A DNA stretch of 64,000 bases from JAQBXX01 sp947085325. Its GTDB lineage: Bacteria > Pseudomonadota > Gammaproteobacteria > SURF-13. The stretch covers positions 62,001-126,000 of the forward strand of contig CAMTVY010000006.1 in assembly GCA_947085325.1 (NCBI GenBank), in the 5' to 3' direction. The notes beneath the pieces are model-generated. The model was not told the DNA's origin. It saw only the letters and a list, made by a program, of their open reading frames with translations, and ran no database searches. Positions 26,640-34,996 of the stretch are shown piece after piece. The position numbers were made by a program, and so were the translations under genes. Numbering within the stretch: the stretch's first letter is position 1; the number at the start of each line of letters is the position of its first letter.

Positions 26640-29306
26640 ATGAACCCGCTCACGGCAGCCCCCAGCGCGCCCTTTGACAGTGCCGCGCTGGAACAGGCGC
26701 TGGCGGGTACCGAACCTGCGCCGGTCGCACTACGTGCGCTGCTGGCCCGACACGACGCCAGTTTGCGCGCAGGCTTCGAGACCGGCCTGCCCGTCACCCA
26801 GCTGGTGCGGGCACGTGCGGCCTTTATCGATCGGGTACTGCTGCAGGTATGGCAGGCGCAGGCATCCCCGCTCCCTGCCTCGGCGGGCCTGATTGCCGTC
26901 GGTGGCTATGGGCGCGGAGAGCTGCACCCGGGCTCAGACATCGACCTCCTGATCCTGCTGGATAACGCACCGACGGAGCCTGTCCGCAGCGCTATCGAGC
27001 AATTCACCCAGTTGCTGTGGGATACCGGCCTCACCCTGGCGCACAGTGTCCGCACCGTCGAACAGTGCGCGCATGAGTCAGCGCAGGACGTGACCATCAT
27101 GACCAGCCTGATGGAGGCGCGCCTGCTCGCAGGCCCGTCCGCACTATTCGATGCCCTGCGCAGCGCTATCGACTCACACGCCCTCTGGCCAACGCGCGAT
27201 TTTTTCCAGGCCAAGTACGACGAGCAGAAGCGGCGGCACCACAAATATCACGATACGGCTTACAATCTCGAGCCCAACATCAAGGAAGGCCCCGGCGGAC
27301 TGCGCGATATCCAGACCATCAGCTGGATTACCTTGCGCCACTTCGGCAGCAGCAGCCTGCATGACCTCGTTACCCACGGCTTTCTCACCGAAAGCGAGCA
27401 CGCCCTGCTGCGTGAGGGTCAGGAGTTTTTATGGCGCATCCGGTTTGCGCTCCACCTCCTCACCGGGCGCTGCGAAGACCGCCTGCTGTTCGATTACCAG
27501 CGCACGCTGGCGACACAATTCGGCTACCGCGATGAAGGCCCGCGCCTTGCTGTCGAGCAATACATGATGCGCTACTACCGCACCGTCATGGAGCTGGGTC
27601 GGCTGAATGAAATGCTGTTACAGCATTTTCAGGAGAGCCTTCTGTATACCGCCACCCACAGCGCCGAGATCAGCCCGATCAATAAGCGCTTCCACCTCCG
27701 CAATGACGTCATTGAAGTCACGCGGCCCGACGTGTTCCGTCGCTACCCGTTCGCCCTGCTGGAAATTTTCCTGCTGCTGGCACAGCAGCCCGAGATAAAA
27801 GGTGTGCGCGCCTCCACCATCCGCCTGATACGCGATCACCGCTACCTGATAGACGAAGCCTTCCGGGCCGACCTGCGCTGTCGCATGCTGTTCATGGAGT
27901 TGCTGCGTCAGCCCCAGGGCATCATGCATGAACTGCGGCGCATGCATCGCTATGGCGTTCTCGGCGCCTACATCCCCAGCTTTGGCGCTGTTGAAGGCCA
28001 GATGCAATATGACCTGTTTCACGTCTACACGGTGGACGAGCACACCCTGTTCCTGCTGCGCAATCTGCGCCGCTTCTCGCTGCCGGAATTTGCGCATGAA
28101 TTTCCGTTGTGCAGCGAGATATTCCAGCGCCTGCCGAAACCCGAAATTCTCTATCTGGCCGGCCTGTTTCATGACATCGCCAAAGGCCGTGGTGGCGACC
28201 ACTCCACACTGGGCGCTGAAGACGCGCTTATCTTCTGCCTGCATCATGGCATGAGCGCCCATGACGCACGCATTGTGGCCTGGCTGGTCAGGCAGCATCT
28301 GGTGCTTTCACGTACTGCACAACGCGAAGACATTCAAGACCCCGAGGTCATTGCCCGCTTCGCCTCTGCCGTCTGTGACAACACCCATCTCGACTACCTG
28401 TATCTGCTGACGGTGGCCGACATTCGCGCCACCAACGCCACCCTGTGGAACAGCTGGAAGGGGGCGCTGCTGAGCGAACTCTACCTTGCGACGGCAGCCA
28501 TGCTGCGGCGCGGGCTGGGTGTCCCCATCGACCGGGCTGAACGCATCCGCACCACCCAGACCGAAGCACGTGAGCTGCTGCATGCAGACTCAGTAGATGA
28601 CAGCGCCATCACCCTTTTCTGGGATGCGCTTGATGATGATTATTTCCTGCGGCACGAGGCGGATGAAATCGCCTGGCATACTGAAGCCGTCGTTGGCGCC
28701 GCCGCCAGCGATCAGCCACTGGTGCGTATTCACCACAGCGCACAACGCGGCACCGAGCTGTTCATTTACGCCCGCGACCAGAAAAACCTGTTTGCCCTTA
28801 CTACCGCCGCGCTCGACCAGATGGCGTTGTCTGTCGTCGGCGCCCGCATCGTTACCGCGCACACCGGCTATACGCTGGACACTTTTCATATTCTGGAGGA
28901 GTCAGGCGAGTCTGCCCTTCAACCGCAGCGCATGCAGGAAATCGTCACTTTTCTGGAACACACGCTGGCGCAGGGGGAGATCGGCCCGGTGACACGCCGG
29001 GTACGCCGGCATGTCAGGCACTTCAGGGTGCCGACACAAATTACCTTCACCGATGACATCCGCAACCGGCGCACCGTGCTCGAGGTCATCAGCGCCGACC
29101 GCCCGGGCTTGCTCTCCGCTATCGGTCGTGTGCTCATGGCAGCCGGTGTGCAGCTGCAAAATGCCAAGATCGCCACCCTGGGTGCACGGGCCGAAGATAT
29201 CTTCTTCATTACTGACGCACACAACCAGCCCCTGTCTCCGGAACAGCAGTGGCAACTTCAGCAGGCACTGCTCCACAGCATCGACCAGCCCCTAAACCAT
29301 GTCTGA
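26640..29306 (+). CDS. glnD: Bifunctional uridylyltransferase/uridylyl-removing enzyme GlnD
   Basis: Senses glutamine and modifies the PII proteins GlnB/GlnK, thereby setting glutamine synthetase activity and NtrC signalling. It is 888 residues (E. coli 890). The nucleotidyltransferase motif GGYGRGELHPGSDIDLLIL is near residues 83-101. A linker domain (KEGPGGLRDIQTISWI) follows. The HD phosphohydrolase site FHDIAKGRGGDHS is near residue 512, and two ACT domains close the protein (about 690-770, and 800-875 beginning RRTVLEVISADRPGLLSAIG). It lies 7 bp after map and ends 29 bp before a convergent transporter gene. Confidence 0.97.
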   Translation: MNPLTAAPSAPFDSAALEQALAGTEPAPVALRALLARHDASLRAGFETGLPVTQLVRARAAFIDRVLLQVWQAQASPLPASAGLIAVGGYGRGELHPGSDIDLLILLDNAPTEPVRSAIEQFTQLLWDTGLTLAHSVRTVEQCAHESAQDVTIMTSLMEARLLAGPSALFDALRSAIDSHALWPTRDFFQAKYDEQKRRHHKYHDTAYNLEPNIKEGPGGLRDIQTISWITLRHFGSSSLHDLVTHGFLTESEHALLREGQEFLWRIRFALHLLTGRCEDRLLFDYQRTLATQFGYRDEGPRLAVEQYMMRYYRTVMELGRLNEMLLQHFQESLLYTATHSAEISPINKRFHLRNDVIEVTRPDVFRRYPFALLEIFLLLAQQPEIKGVRASTIRLIRDHRYLIDEAFRADLRCRMLFMELLRQPQGIMHELRRMHRYGVLGAYIPSFGAVEGQMQYDLFHVYTVDEHTLFLLRNLRRFSLPEFAHEFPLCSEIFQRLPKPEILYLAGLFHDIAKGRGGDHSTLGAEDALIFCLHHGMSAHDARIVAWLVRQHLVLSRTAQREDIQDPEVIARFASAVCDNTHLDYLYLLTVADIRATNATLWNSWKGALLSELYLATAAMLRRGLGVPIDRAERIRTTQTEARELLHADSVDDSAITLFWDALDDDYFLRHEADEIAWHTEAVVGAAASDQPLVRIHHSAQRGTELFIYARDQKNLFALTTAALDQMALSVVGARIVTAHTGYTLDTFHILEESGESALQPQRMQEIVTFLEHTLAQGEIGPVTRRVRRHVRHFRVPTQITFTDDIRNRRTVLEVISADRPGLLSAIGRVLMAAGVQLQNAKIATLGARAEDIFFITDAHNQPLSPEQQWQLQQALLHSIDQPLNHV

Positions 29307-29335
29307 CCCGGATTGAAAGCGGCGCTGCGCGCCCG

Positions 29336-30229
29336 CTAACCCTCCTGCCGGGCGCTGCGTGCAGACAGCCACGCCGCTGCAACAATCAGCAATCCGCCCA
29401 CCCATTCACGCGCTGTCAGCATTTCATGCGCGAGCCATGCGGCAGATACTGCACCCACGATCAGCTCAAACAACAGAATCACTGCCGAACGATGCACTGG
29501 CATGTGACTCACACCGTACTGCACGGCCAGCGTCATGAGTGTGATTCCGAATACCCCCAGCGCCGCCGCCAGTGCGAACATCGAGGGCTCGGCCACAGGG
29601 AGTGGCGTGTTGGCATAGCCCATCCACACAACGGCCAGCATCACACCGCCGACCCAGGCCGCCATGGTCTTCACCGTCACCGGCACATCGGCCATTTTGC
29701 GCACCAGCACATTCGATACCGCAAAGGCGGCACCTGACGCCAGCGCCAGCCAGTCGGCCGGCTGTTGCGGCCAGGGCCGCCCGAGATCGGCATCCCACAA
29801 CATGATCAGGGCGCCGCTCATGGCCACCGCCAACGTAGTCCATGCCCTGGCTGACAAGCCCTCCCGCAACAGCCACCAGCCCAGCAGTGACGCCCACACC
29901 GGCGCGAGATAAAACAGCAGTAGCACCCTGACCACAGTGCCATCGATCACGGCGAGGATGAAAGCGGTGTTACAAAACCCGGCGGCCAGCATGAGCAGCA
30001 GCAACAGCAGCGGTGCGCGCGCAATCTCATGGCGCTGGCGTATGAGCAAGGGAACGCTTAACCCCAGGGCGGCGGCATTCATGATCAGACTCACCCACAA
30101 ACCTGTGAGACCGTTTTCCTCAAACCAGCGCAGCGGATACCAGAGCACGCCCCAGAGTGTCGCACCCAGCAGCAGTGCTACTACTGGCAAAAGGGATAAC
30201 GTGCGGCGGGATAACATGGCTTGAAGCAT
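29336..30229 (-). CDS. EamA/DMT-family membrane transporter
   Basis: Ten hydrophobic segments in 297 residues form two repeated EamA halves (about 10-140 and 155-285), the drug/metabolite transporter fold that exports amino acids, nucleotides or other small metabolites. The first half starts LLPVVALLLGATLWGVLWYPLRWF, and the repeat boundary falls around LGRPWPQQPADWLALASGAAFAVSN. It is a lone minus-strand gene set between glnD and dapC, convergent with glnD and divergent from dapC. The substrate cannot be told from sequence. Confidence 0.85.
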   Translation of the reverse strand: MLQAMLSRRTLSLLPVVALLLGATLWGVLWYPLRWFEENGLTGLWVSLIMNAAALGLSVPLLIRQRHEIARAPLLLLLLMLAAGFCNTAFILAVIDGTVVRVLLLFYLAPVWASLLGWWLLREGLSARAWTTLAVAMSGALIMLWDADLGRPWPQQPADWLALASGAAFAVSNVLVRKMADVPVTVKTMAAWVGGVMLAVVWMGYANTPLPVAEPSMFALAAALGVFGITLMTLAVQYGVSHMPVHRSAVILLFELIVGAVSAAWLAHEMLTAREWVGGLLIVAAAWLSARSARQEG

Positions 30230-30317
30230 CGGACAGATTTCCTGCGACAGGGACTGGAAAGGGCATCGCCAGCATCACGCGGCACATGATACGTGGCGCT
30301 GGGTCATGGGGGTACTT

Positions 30318-30323
30318 TATACT
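30318..30323 (+). promoter_or_regulatory. Candidate -10 box ahead of dapC
   Basis: TATACT, preceded by a T-rich TTT, lies about 39 bp upstream of the dapC ATG, in the 132 bp divergent gap. The -35 region (GGCGCT at 17 bp spacing) is poor, so this is only a suggestion. Confidence 0.3.
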
Positions 30324-30361
30324 ACAGCATATGAATCGCATGCACCGGCCCGCTATCTTTC

Positions 30362-31558
30362 ATGAATCCTGATCTATCCACGCTTCTGCCCTACCCTTTT
30401 GAGCGCCTGCACCAGCTCAAGCACGGCATTACACCGCCACCCGAGCTGTCGCCCATCGTGATGTCCATGGGCGAGCCCAAACACAAGCCGCCGGCCTTCA
30501 TCGCCGCTGAAATCCAGGCTCAGCTGTCCAGCCTTTCCAGCTACCCCACGACCCGTGGCACGCAGACACTGCGTCAGGCCATTGCCGACTGGCTGACACA
30601 GCGCTTTCATCTGCAAGCACACGCGCTCGATGCCGAACGCCACATCCTGCCGGTGAATGGCACCCGCGAGGCGCTGTTCGCGCTCGCCCAGTGCGTCATC
30701 GATCGCCAGTCCAGGCCGCTGGTGCTGATGCCCAATCCGTTCTACCAGATCTACGAAGGTGCGGCGCTGCTCGCGGGCGCGCAACCCTGGTTCATGAATA
30801 CCACGCCGCAGACCGGCCTGCTGCCCAATTTCGACGCCGTGCCGGCGTCCGTATGGAAACAGTGCCAGCTGATCTACATCTGCTCCCCCGGCAATCCCAC
30901 CGGTGCAGTGCTGGGCACAGCGGCGCTGGAGCAGCTGATCCTGCTCGCCGACAAATATGACTTCGTTATTGCCGCTGACGAATGCTATTCGGAAATCTAT
31001 ACCCGGGAAGAACAACCGCCGCCGGGCCTGCTGGAGGTTGCCGCCCGCATGGGGCGCGATGATTACCGTCACTGCATCGTGTTTCACAGCCTGTCCAAGC
31101 GCTCCAGCGTGCCCGGCATGCGCTCCGGGTTTGTCGCGGGCGACGCGCGTATCATCGAAAAATTCCTGCTCTATCGCACCTATCACGGCTGCGCCATGCC
31201 GCTCTACATACAGGCCGCGAGCGTGAAGGCGTGGCGCGACGAAAAACACGTCACGGAAAACCGCAAACAGTACCGCAATAAAATTGGCACCGTGGCCGAT
31301 ATACTGACGCCCGTCATCGACGTGCCGCAGCCTGCGGGTGGATTCTGCCTCTGGCTGCCCACGCCCATTGACGACCAGGTGTTCACCCGCGAGCTCTACG
31401 CGCGCCATAACGTGACCGTGTTGCCCGGCAGCTTCCTGTCGCGCAAGGCGCACGGCCACAATCCCGGCCAGAACCACGTACGCATTGCATTGGTGGCAGA
31501 AGAGCAGGAATGCATCGAAGCCGCACACCGGCTGTGCGACTTTATTCGCAGTTTGTAA
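30362..31558 (+). CDS. dapC: Succinyldiaminopimelate transaminase DapC
   Basis: PLP-dependent class I aminotransferase that forms N-succinyl-LL-2,6-diaminopimelate in the succinylase lysine/DAP pathway. It is 398 residues. PHP-like PNPFYQIYEGAALL, the YICSPGNPTGAVLG motif, the aspartate of AADECYSEIY and the PLP lysine of HSLSKRSSVPGMRSGF are seen in order. The position directly before dapD and dapE, as in Pseudomonas and relatives, supports DapC rather than a general aspartate aminotransferase. Transcribed with dapD (24 bp gap). Confidence 0.93.
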   Translation: MNPDLSTLLPYPFERLHQLKHGITPPPELSPIVMSMGEPKHKPPAFIAAEIQAQLSSLSSYPTTRGTQTLRQAIADWLTQRFHLQAHALDAERHILPVNGTREALFALAQCVIDRQSRPLVLMPNPFYQIYEGAALLAGAQPWFMNTTPQTGLLPNFDAVPASVWKQCQLIYICSPGNPTGAVLGTAALEQLILLADKYDFVIAADECYSEIYTREEQPPPGLLEVAARMGRDDYRHCIVFHSLSKRSSVPGMRSGFVAGDARIIEKFLLYRTYHGCAMPLYIQAASVKAWRDEKHVTENRKQYRNKIGTVADILTPVIDVPQPAGGFCLWLPTPIDDQVFTRELYARHNVTVLPGSFLSRKAHGHNPGQNHVRIALVAEEQECIEAAHRLCDFIRSL

Positions 31559-31582
31559 CTTGATAGTGGAGAAGACAATACC

Positions 31583-32404
31583 ATGAGCAGCACACAGGAA
31601 ATCATCGAGCAGGGCTTTGAACAGCGCGCCGAAATCACACCCCAGAATGCCGACGCGCGCCTCAAGCAGGCCATTCGGGAGACACTCGACCAGCTCGATG
31701 CCGGCACGCTGCGCGTAGCGCAGAAACAGGCTGGTGACTGGGTTGTCAACCAGTGGCTGAAGAAGGCCGTGCTGCTGTCATTTCGCGTGGAGGAGAACCG
31801 CTTTATCCAGGGCGCCTACAGCGCCTACTACGACAAGGTACCCGGCAAATTCAGCAGTTATGACGACGCCCGCTTCAAGGCCAGCGGCGTGCGTGTGGTA
31901 CCGCCCGCGATGGCGCGCAAGGGTTCCTACATTGCACCGGGCGTGGTGTTAATGCCCTCCTACGTCAACATCGGCGCCTATGTCGATTCCGGCTCCATGG
32001 TAGATACCTGGGCTACCGTAGGCTCCTGCGCCCAGATCGGCAAGAATGTGCACCTCTCCGGCGGCGTCGGCATCGGTGGCGTACTGGAGCCGGTACAGGC
32101 CGGGCCGACAATCATCGAAGACAACTGCTTCATCGGCGCCCGCTCCGAAGTGGTAGAGGGCGTAATCGTGGAGGAAGGCTCGGTGATATCGATGGGCGTC
32201 TACATCGGCCAGAGCACCCGGATATTCAACCGCATGACCGGCGAAGTCAGTTATGGCCGCATCCCGGCGGGCTCCGTGGTAGTATCCGGCAACCTGCCTT
32301 CCGCCGACGGCAGCTACAGCCTGTACTGTGCGGTCATCGTGAAGCAGGTCGACGCCAAGACCCGCAGCAAGGTTGGCATCAACGAGCTGTTGCGGGATAT
32401 TTGA
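31583..32404 (+). CDS. dapD: Tetrahydrodipicolinate N-succinyltransferase DapD
   Basis: Adds succinyl from succinyl-CoA to tetrahydrodipicolinate, opening the succinylase branch to diaminopimelate and lysine. It is 273 residues (E. coli 274). The N-terminal helical domain (about 1-100) is followed by left-handed beta-helix hexapeptides (about 100-245: YVNIGAYVDSGSMVDTWATV, then VHLSGGVGIGGVLEP). The C-terminus RSKVGINELLRDI is standard. TGGAGAAG is the likely ribosome binding site. The next gene starts one base after its stop. Confidence 0.97.
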   Translation: MSSTQEIIEQGFEQRAEITPQNADARLKQAIRETLDQLDAGTLRVAQKQAGDWVVNQWLKKAVLLSFRVEENRFIQGAYSAYYDKVPGKFSSYDDARFKASGVRVVPPAMARKGSYIAPGVVLMPSYVNIGAYVDSGSMVDTWATVGSCAQIGKNVHLSGGVGIGGVLEPVQAGPTIIEDNCFIGARSEVVEGVIVEEGSVISMGVYIGQSTRIFNRMTGEVSYGRIPAGSVVVSGNLPSADGSYSLYCAVIVKQVDAKTRSKVGINELLRDI

Positions 32405-32758
32405 ATGACCACGCTATACGGCATCAGCAACTGCTCCACCGTAAAAAAGGCGCGCACCTGGCTGGAGCAGCGTGGCGTGGACTACCGCTTCCACGACTTC
32501 CGCAAGGATGGTCTGGACGCCGGGATACTGCAACCCCTGATCGACAAACTGGGCTGGGAGACGCTGCTCAATAAAAGCGGCATGACCTGGCGTAAATTTC
32601 CGGATCAGGACAAAACCGGCGTCACCGCGAGCAAGGCGCGGCGGCTGATGCTGGCTCACCCCACTGTCATCAAGCGCCCGCTGCTGGTGACCGGGGCCAA
32701 ATACCATGCAGGCTTCAACGAAGCCGACTATCAACGTCTGCTGAAAACAAAACGCTGA
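32405..32758 (+). CDS. yffB: ArsC/Spx-family reductase-like protein YffB
   Basis: A 117-residue thioredoxin-fold protein of the arsenate-reductase-related family. The single N-terminal cysteine, C10, sits in YGISNCSTVKKARTWL, and YRFHDFRKDGL and LINKSGMTWRKF-like LLNKSGMTWRKFP follow. Unlike true ArsC it lies in the dap cluster, abutting dapD and sharing the TGATG junction with dapE. The dapE-yffB pairing is conserved in gammaproteobacteria including E. coli, but the cellular role is not established. Glutathione-dependent thiol chemistry is often proposed; I would not assign arsenate reduction. Confidence 0.9.
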   Translation: MTTLYGISNCSTVKKARTWLEQRGVDYRFHDFRKDGLDAGILQPLIDKLGWETLLNKSGMTWRKFPDQDKTGVTASKARRLMLAHPTVIKRPLLVTGAKYHAGFNEADYQRLLKTKR

Positions 32759-33885
32759 TGTCCGCCACACTGGAATTATTAAAAGACCTGATTGCCCGTC
32801 GTTCACTCACGCCGGAAGATGCAGGCTGCCAGGCACTGATCGCCCAACGCCTCCAGCCGCTGGGCTTCCGGATCGAGCATCTGCGTTTTGGCGACGTGGA
32901 CAACCTGTGGGCACGGCGCGGCAGTGCGGCACCGCTGTTTGCATTTGCCGGACACACCGACGTGGTGCCTACCGGCCCGCTGGATCAATGGCACTCCGAT
33001 CCTTTCACGCCTACCGAGCGCGACGGTTACCTGTACGGCAGAGGTACGGCCGACATGAAGGGCAGTATTGCCGCGATGGTGACTGCGGTTGAGCGCTTCG
33101 TGCGAGAGCACCCCACGCACAGGGGCTCGCTTGCCTTCCTCATCACCAGCGACGAGGAAGGCCCCAGCGTCGATGGCACGCTCAAGGTAGTCGAGCAACT
33201 GGAGGCGCGCAACGAGAAAATCGACTGGTGCCTGATTGGCGAACCTACCTGCGTAAACCGTGTCGGTGACACCGTCAAGAATGGCCGCCGCGGATCGCTC
33301 ACCGGCAAACTCATCGTGCACGGTACGCAGGGGCATGTCGCCTACCCGCACCTGGCCGCCAACCCGGTGCACCTGTTTTCCGCCGCACTGGCCGAACTGT
33401 GCGCGCTACAGTGGGATCAGGGTAACGAGTTTTTTCCGCCCACCACCTTCCAGATATCCAACATCCATGCCGGCACCGGTGCCGATAATGTGATCCCCGG
33501 CGACATCGAAGTCATCTTCAATTTCCGTTTTTCCACCGAGCTCACGCCGGAGAAAATAAAACAGCGCGTACACGCCGTCCTGGATCAGCATGGCCTGCGC
33601 CATGATCTCGACTGGCGTCTTTCAGGTCAGCCATTCCTCACCCCCAAGGGTGAACTGGTTGATGCTGCGCGCAAGGCGATCCATGACATCACCCGCATCG
33701 ACACCGATATCTCCACCTCCGGCGGCACCTCGGACGGACGCTTTATTGCACCTACTGGCGCGCAGGTGCTGGAGCTCGGCCCGGTCAACGCCAGCATTCA
33801 CAAGCTCAATGAATGTGTAAAGCTGGATGAACTGGAAACACTGAGCAGGATATACCAACGCACGCTGGAGACGTTGCTGGCCTGA
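32758..33885 (+). CDS. dapE: Succinyl-diaminopimelate desuccinylase DapE
   Basis: Di-zinc M20 hydrolase that removes succinate to give LL-diaminopimelate. It is 375 residues (E. coli 375). Metal-binding and catalytic motifs are FAGHTDVVPTG, GRGTADMKGSIAAM, TSDEEGPSVDGT and the C-terminal GPVNASIHKLNE histidine. The lid/dimerisation domain lies at about 180-295. The ATG overlaps the yffB stop as TGATG. Its 3' end faces recR across 21 bp. Confidence 0.97.
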   Translation: MSATLELLKDLIARRSLTPEDAGCQALIAQRLQPLGFRIEHLRFGDVDNLWARRGSAAPLFAFAGHTDVVPTGPLDQWHSDPFTPTERDGYLYGRGTADMKGSIAAMVTAVERFVREHPTHRGSLAFLITSDEEGPSVDGTLKVVEQLEARNEKIDWCLIGEPTCVNRVGDTVKNGRRGSLTGKLIVHGTQGHVAYPHLAANPVHLFSAALAELCALQWDQGNEFFPPTTFQISNIHAGTGADNVIPGDIEVIFNFRFSTELTPEKIKQRVHAVLDQHGLRHDLDWRLSGQPFLTPKGELVDAARKAIHDITRIDTDISTSGGTSDGRFIAPTGAQVLELGPVNASIHKLNECVKLDELETLSRIYQRTLETLLA

Positions 33886-33906
33886 GGCAATACACGCTGT
33901 GGTGAA

Positions 33907-34503
33907 TTAAATTTCCCGCCTGCCCGTAAAAGCGTGGGACAGTGTCCCGCTATCGACGTACTCCAGTTCGCCACCCAAGGGCACACCATGCGCGATGCGC
34001 GTGGGCTTGATGCCGCGTGCGCGCGCCAGCTCGCCAATGTAATGCGCCGTGGCCTCGCCCTCGACGGTCAGGTTGGTGGCGAGTATGACTTCCGTAATCT
34101 CGCCCGCGTCAAAGCGCGCCGCCAGCTTGTCGATACCCAGTTCATGGGGCCCGATCCCGTCCAGTGGCGACAGGTGGCCCATGAGCACAAAATACAGCCC
34201 TTTAAAATCCGTGGCACGATCCACTGCCAGCACATCAGCAGGCGTCTCCACCACACACAGCAGACTGAGATCACGCCGGGAGTCGGCGCACAAGCGGCAT
34301 AGCTCGCTCTCGCTCAGGCTGCGGCACGACTTGCAATGATGAATGTTCTCCATGGCTGTTGTAAGCGCCTGCGCCAGTGCGCGCGCACCGGCACGGTTAC
34401 GCTCCAGCAGATGAAACGCCATGCGTTGCGCCGATTTCGGCCCGACACCCGGCAGGCAGCGCAGCGCCTGCACCAGTTCGTTGATAAGAGAGTCCTGTGC
34501 CAT
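33907..34503 (-). CDS. recR: Recombination protein RecR
   Basis: Ring-forming component of the RecFOR pathway that loads RecA at gaps. It is 198 residues (E. coli 201). A helix-hairpin-helix (LRCLPGVGPKSAQRMAFHLL) is followed by the four-cysteine zinc finger CKSC...CRLC (about 57-72). The Toprim domain starts at LCVVETPADVLAVDR, and the Walker-like C-terminus HGVPLGGELEYVDSGTL closes the fold. It is the last gene of dnaX-ybaB-recR, but is separated from ybaB by a 119 bp gap filled with repeats. Confidence 0.97.
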   Translation of the reverse strand: MAQDSLINELVQALRCLPGVGPKSAQRMAFHLLERNRAGARALAQALTTAMENIHHCKSCRSLSESELCRLCADSRRDLSLLCVVETPADVLAVDRATDFKGLYFVLMGHLSPLDGIGPHELGIDKLAARFDAGEITEVILATNLTVEGEATAHYIGELARARGIKPTRIAHGVPLGGELEYVDSGTLSHAFTGRREI

Positions 34504-34506
34504 GCT

Positions 34507-34590
34507 AATTACTCATAAGTCCATAAGTAAGACGATCTTTAGCTACTACATCCCCGCCCCCTGTGCAGGGTGGGGGCAGGTTAAAATAGG
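34507..34590. repeat. Dispersed GC-hairpin repeat, copy A (ybaB-recR gap)
   Basis: AATTACTCATAAGTC followed by an AAGTAAGAC word and then a CCCCGCCCCC...GGG hairpin. The same word order occurs at 47601-47690 and, without the left part, at 44101-44150. The hairpin in this copy is imperfect. It lies directly upstream of recR and may affect its expression. Confidence 0.7.
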
Positions 34591-34593
34591 GTA

Positions 34594-34630
34594 TTTAATC
34601 AGGCGTCACCCATGACGCCCGATTAAAACG
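34594..34630 (-). terminator. Hairpin at the end of ybaB, possible terminator
   Basis: On the minus strand ATCGGGCGTCA and TGACGCCTGAT pair across a 4-base loop, and the first arm includes the region just after the ybaB stop codon. TAAATACCCTATTTT follows, only loosely T-rich. It may be a partial terminator between ybaB and recR. Confidence 0.45.
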
Positions 34631-34946
34631 GCATCTTGAAGCCGCCCGGCAGGCCGAGCCCGCCGGTCATGCCGGCGTATTTTTCCTGTGTGACCTGCTC
34701 GATTTTGCGTACGGCGTCATTCACCGCTGCCGCCAGCAGGTCCTCGAGCATTTCCTTGTCCTCCTGGAGCAGACTGGCGTCGATATGCACGCGCCTTACG
34801 TCATGGCGCCCGTTCATTATCACGCTCACCAATCCGGCGCCCGACTCGCCCGTCACTTCCAGTGCCGCGAGCTCTTCCTGCGCCTTCAGCATATTGGCTT
34901 GCATCTGCTGCGCCTGTTTCATGATGCTGCCGAGTCCACCTTTCAT
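34623..34946 (-). CDS. ybaB: YbaB/EbfC-family nucleoid-associated protein
   Basis: A 107-residue dimeric DNA-binding protein, always encoded next to dnaX. The ATG at 34946 gives MKGGLGSIMKQAQQMQANML; the frame extends 37 residues up without homology. A long N-terminal helix (6-35) precedes the VTGESGAGLVSVIMNGRHD strand pair and the C-terminal helix with LLAAAVNDAVRKIEQ. A glycine-rich tail, GGLGLPGGFKMPF, ends it. The next gene upstream is dnaX, 50 bp away. Confidence 0.95.
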   Translation of the reverse strand: MKGGLGSIMKQAQQMQANMLKAQEELAALEVTGESGAGLVSVIMNGRHDVRRVHIDASLLQEDKEMLEDLLAAAVNDAVRKIEQVTQEKYAGMTGGLGLPGGFKMPF

Positions 34947-34996
34947 CGTCACTCCTTCCTTACTAGCCGTCAATGTTGACCCGCCCAGTATGCGGG

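Noticed and set aside
30374..31528. Open frame of 384 codons antisense to dapC
   Set aside because: Long antisense frame caused by GC-rich codon use; no recognisable family, and the plus strand encodes DapC.
32405..32758. Arsenate reductase
   Set aside because: The family resemblance is to the YffB/Spx-like branch and the gene lies in the dap operon, not with ars genes.
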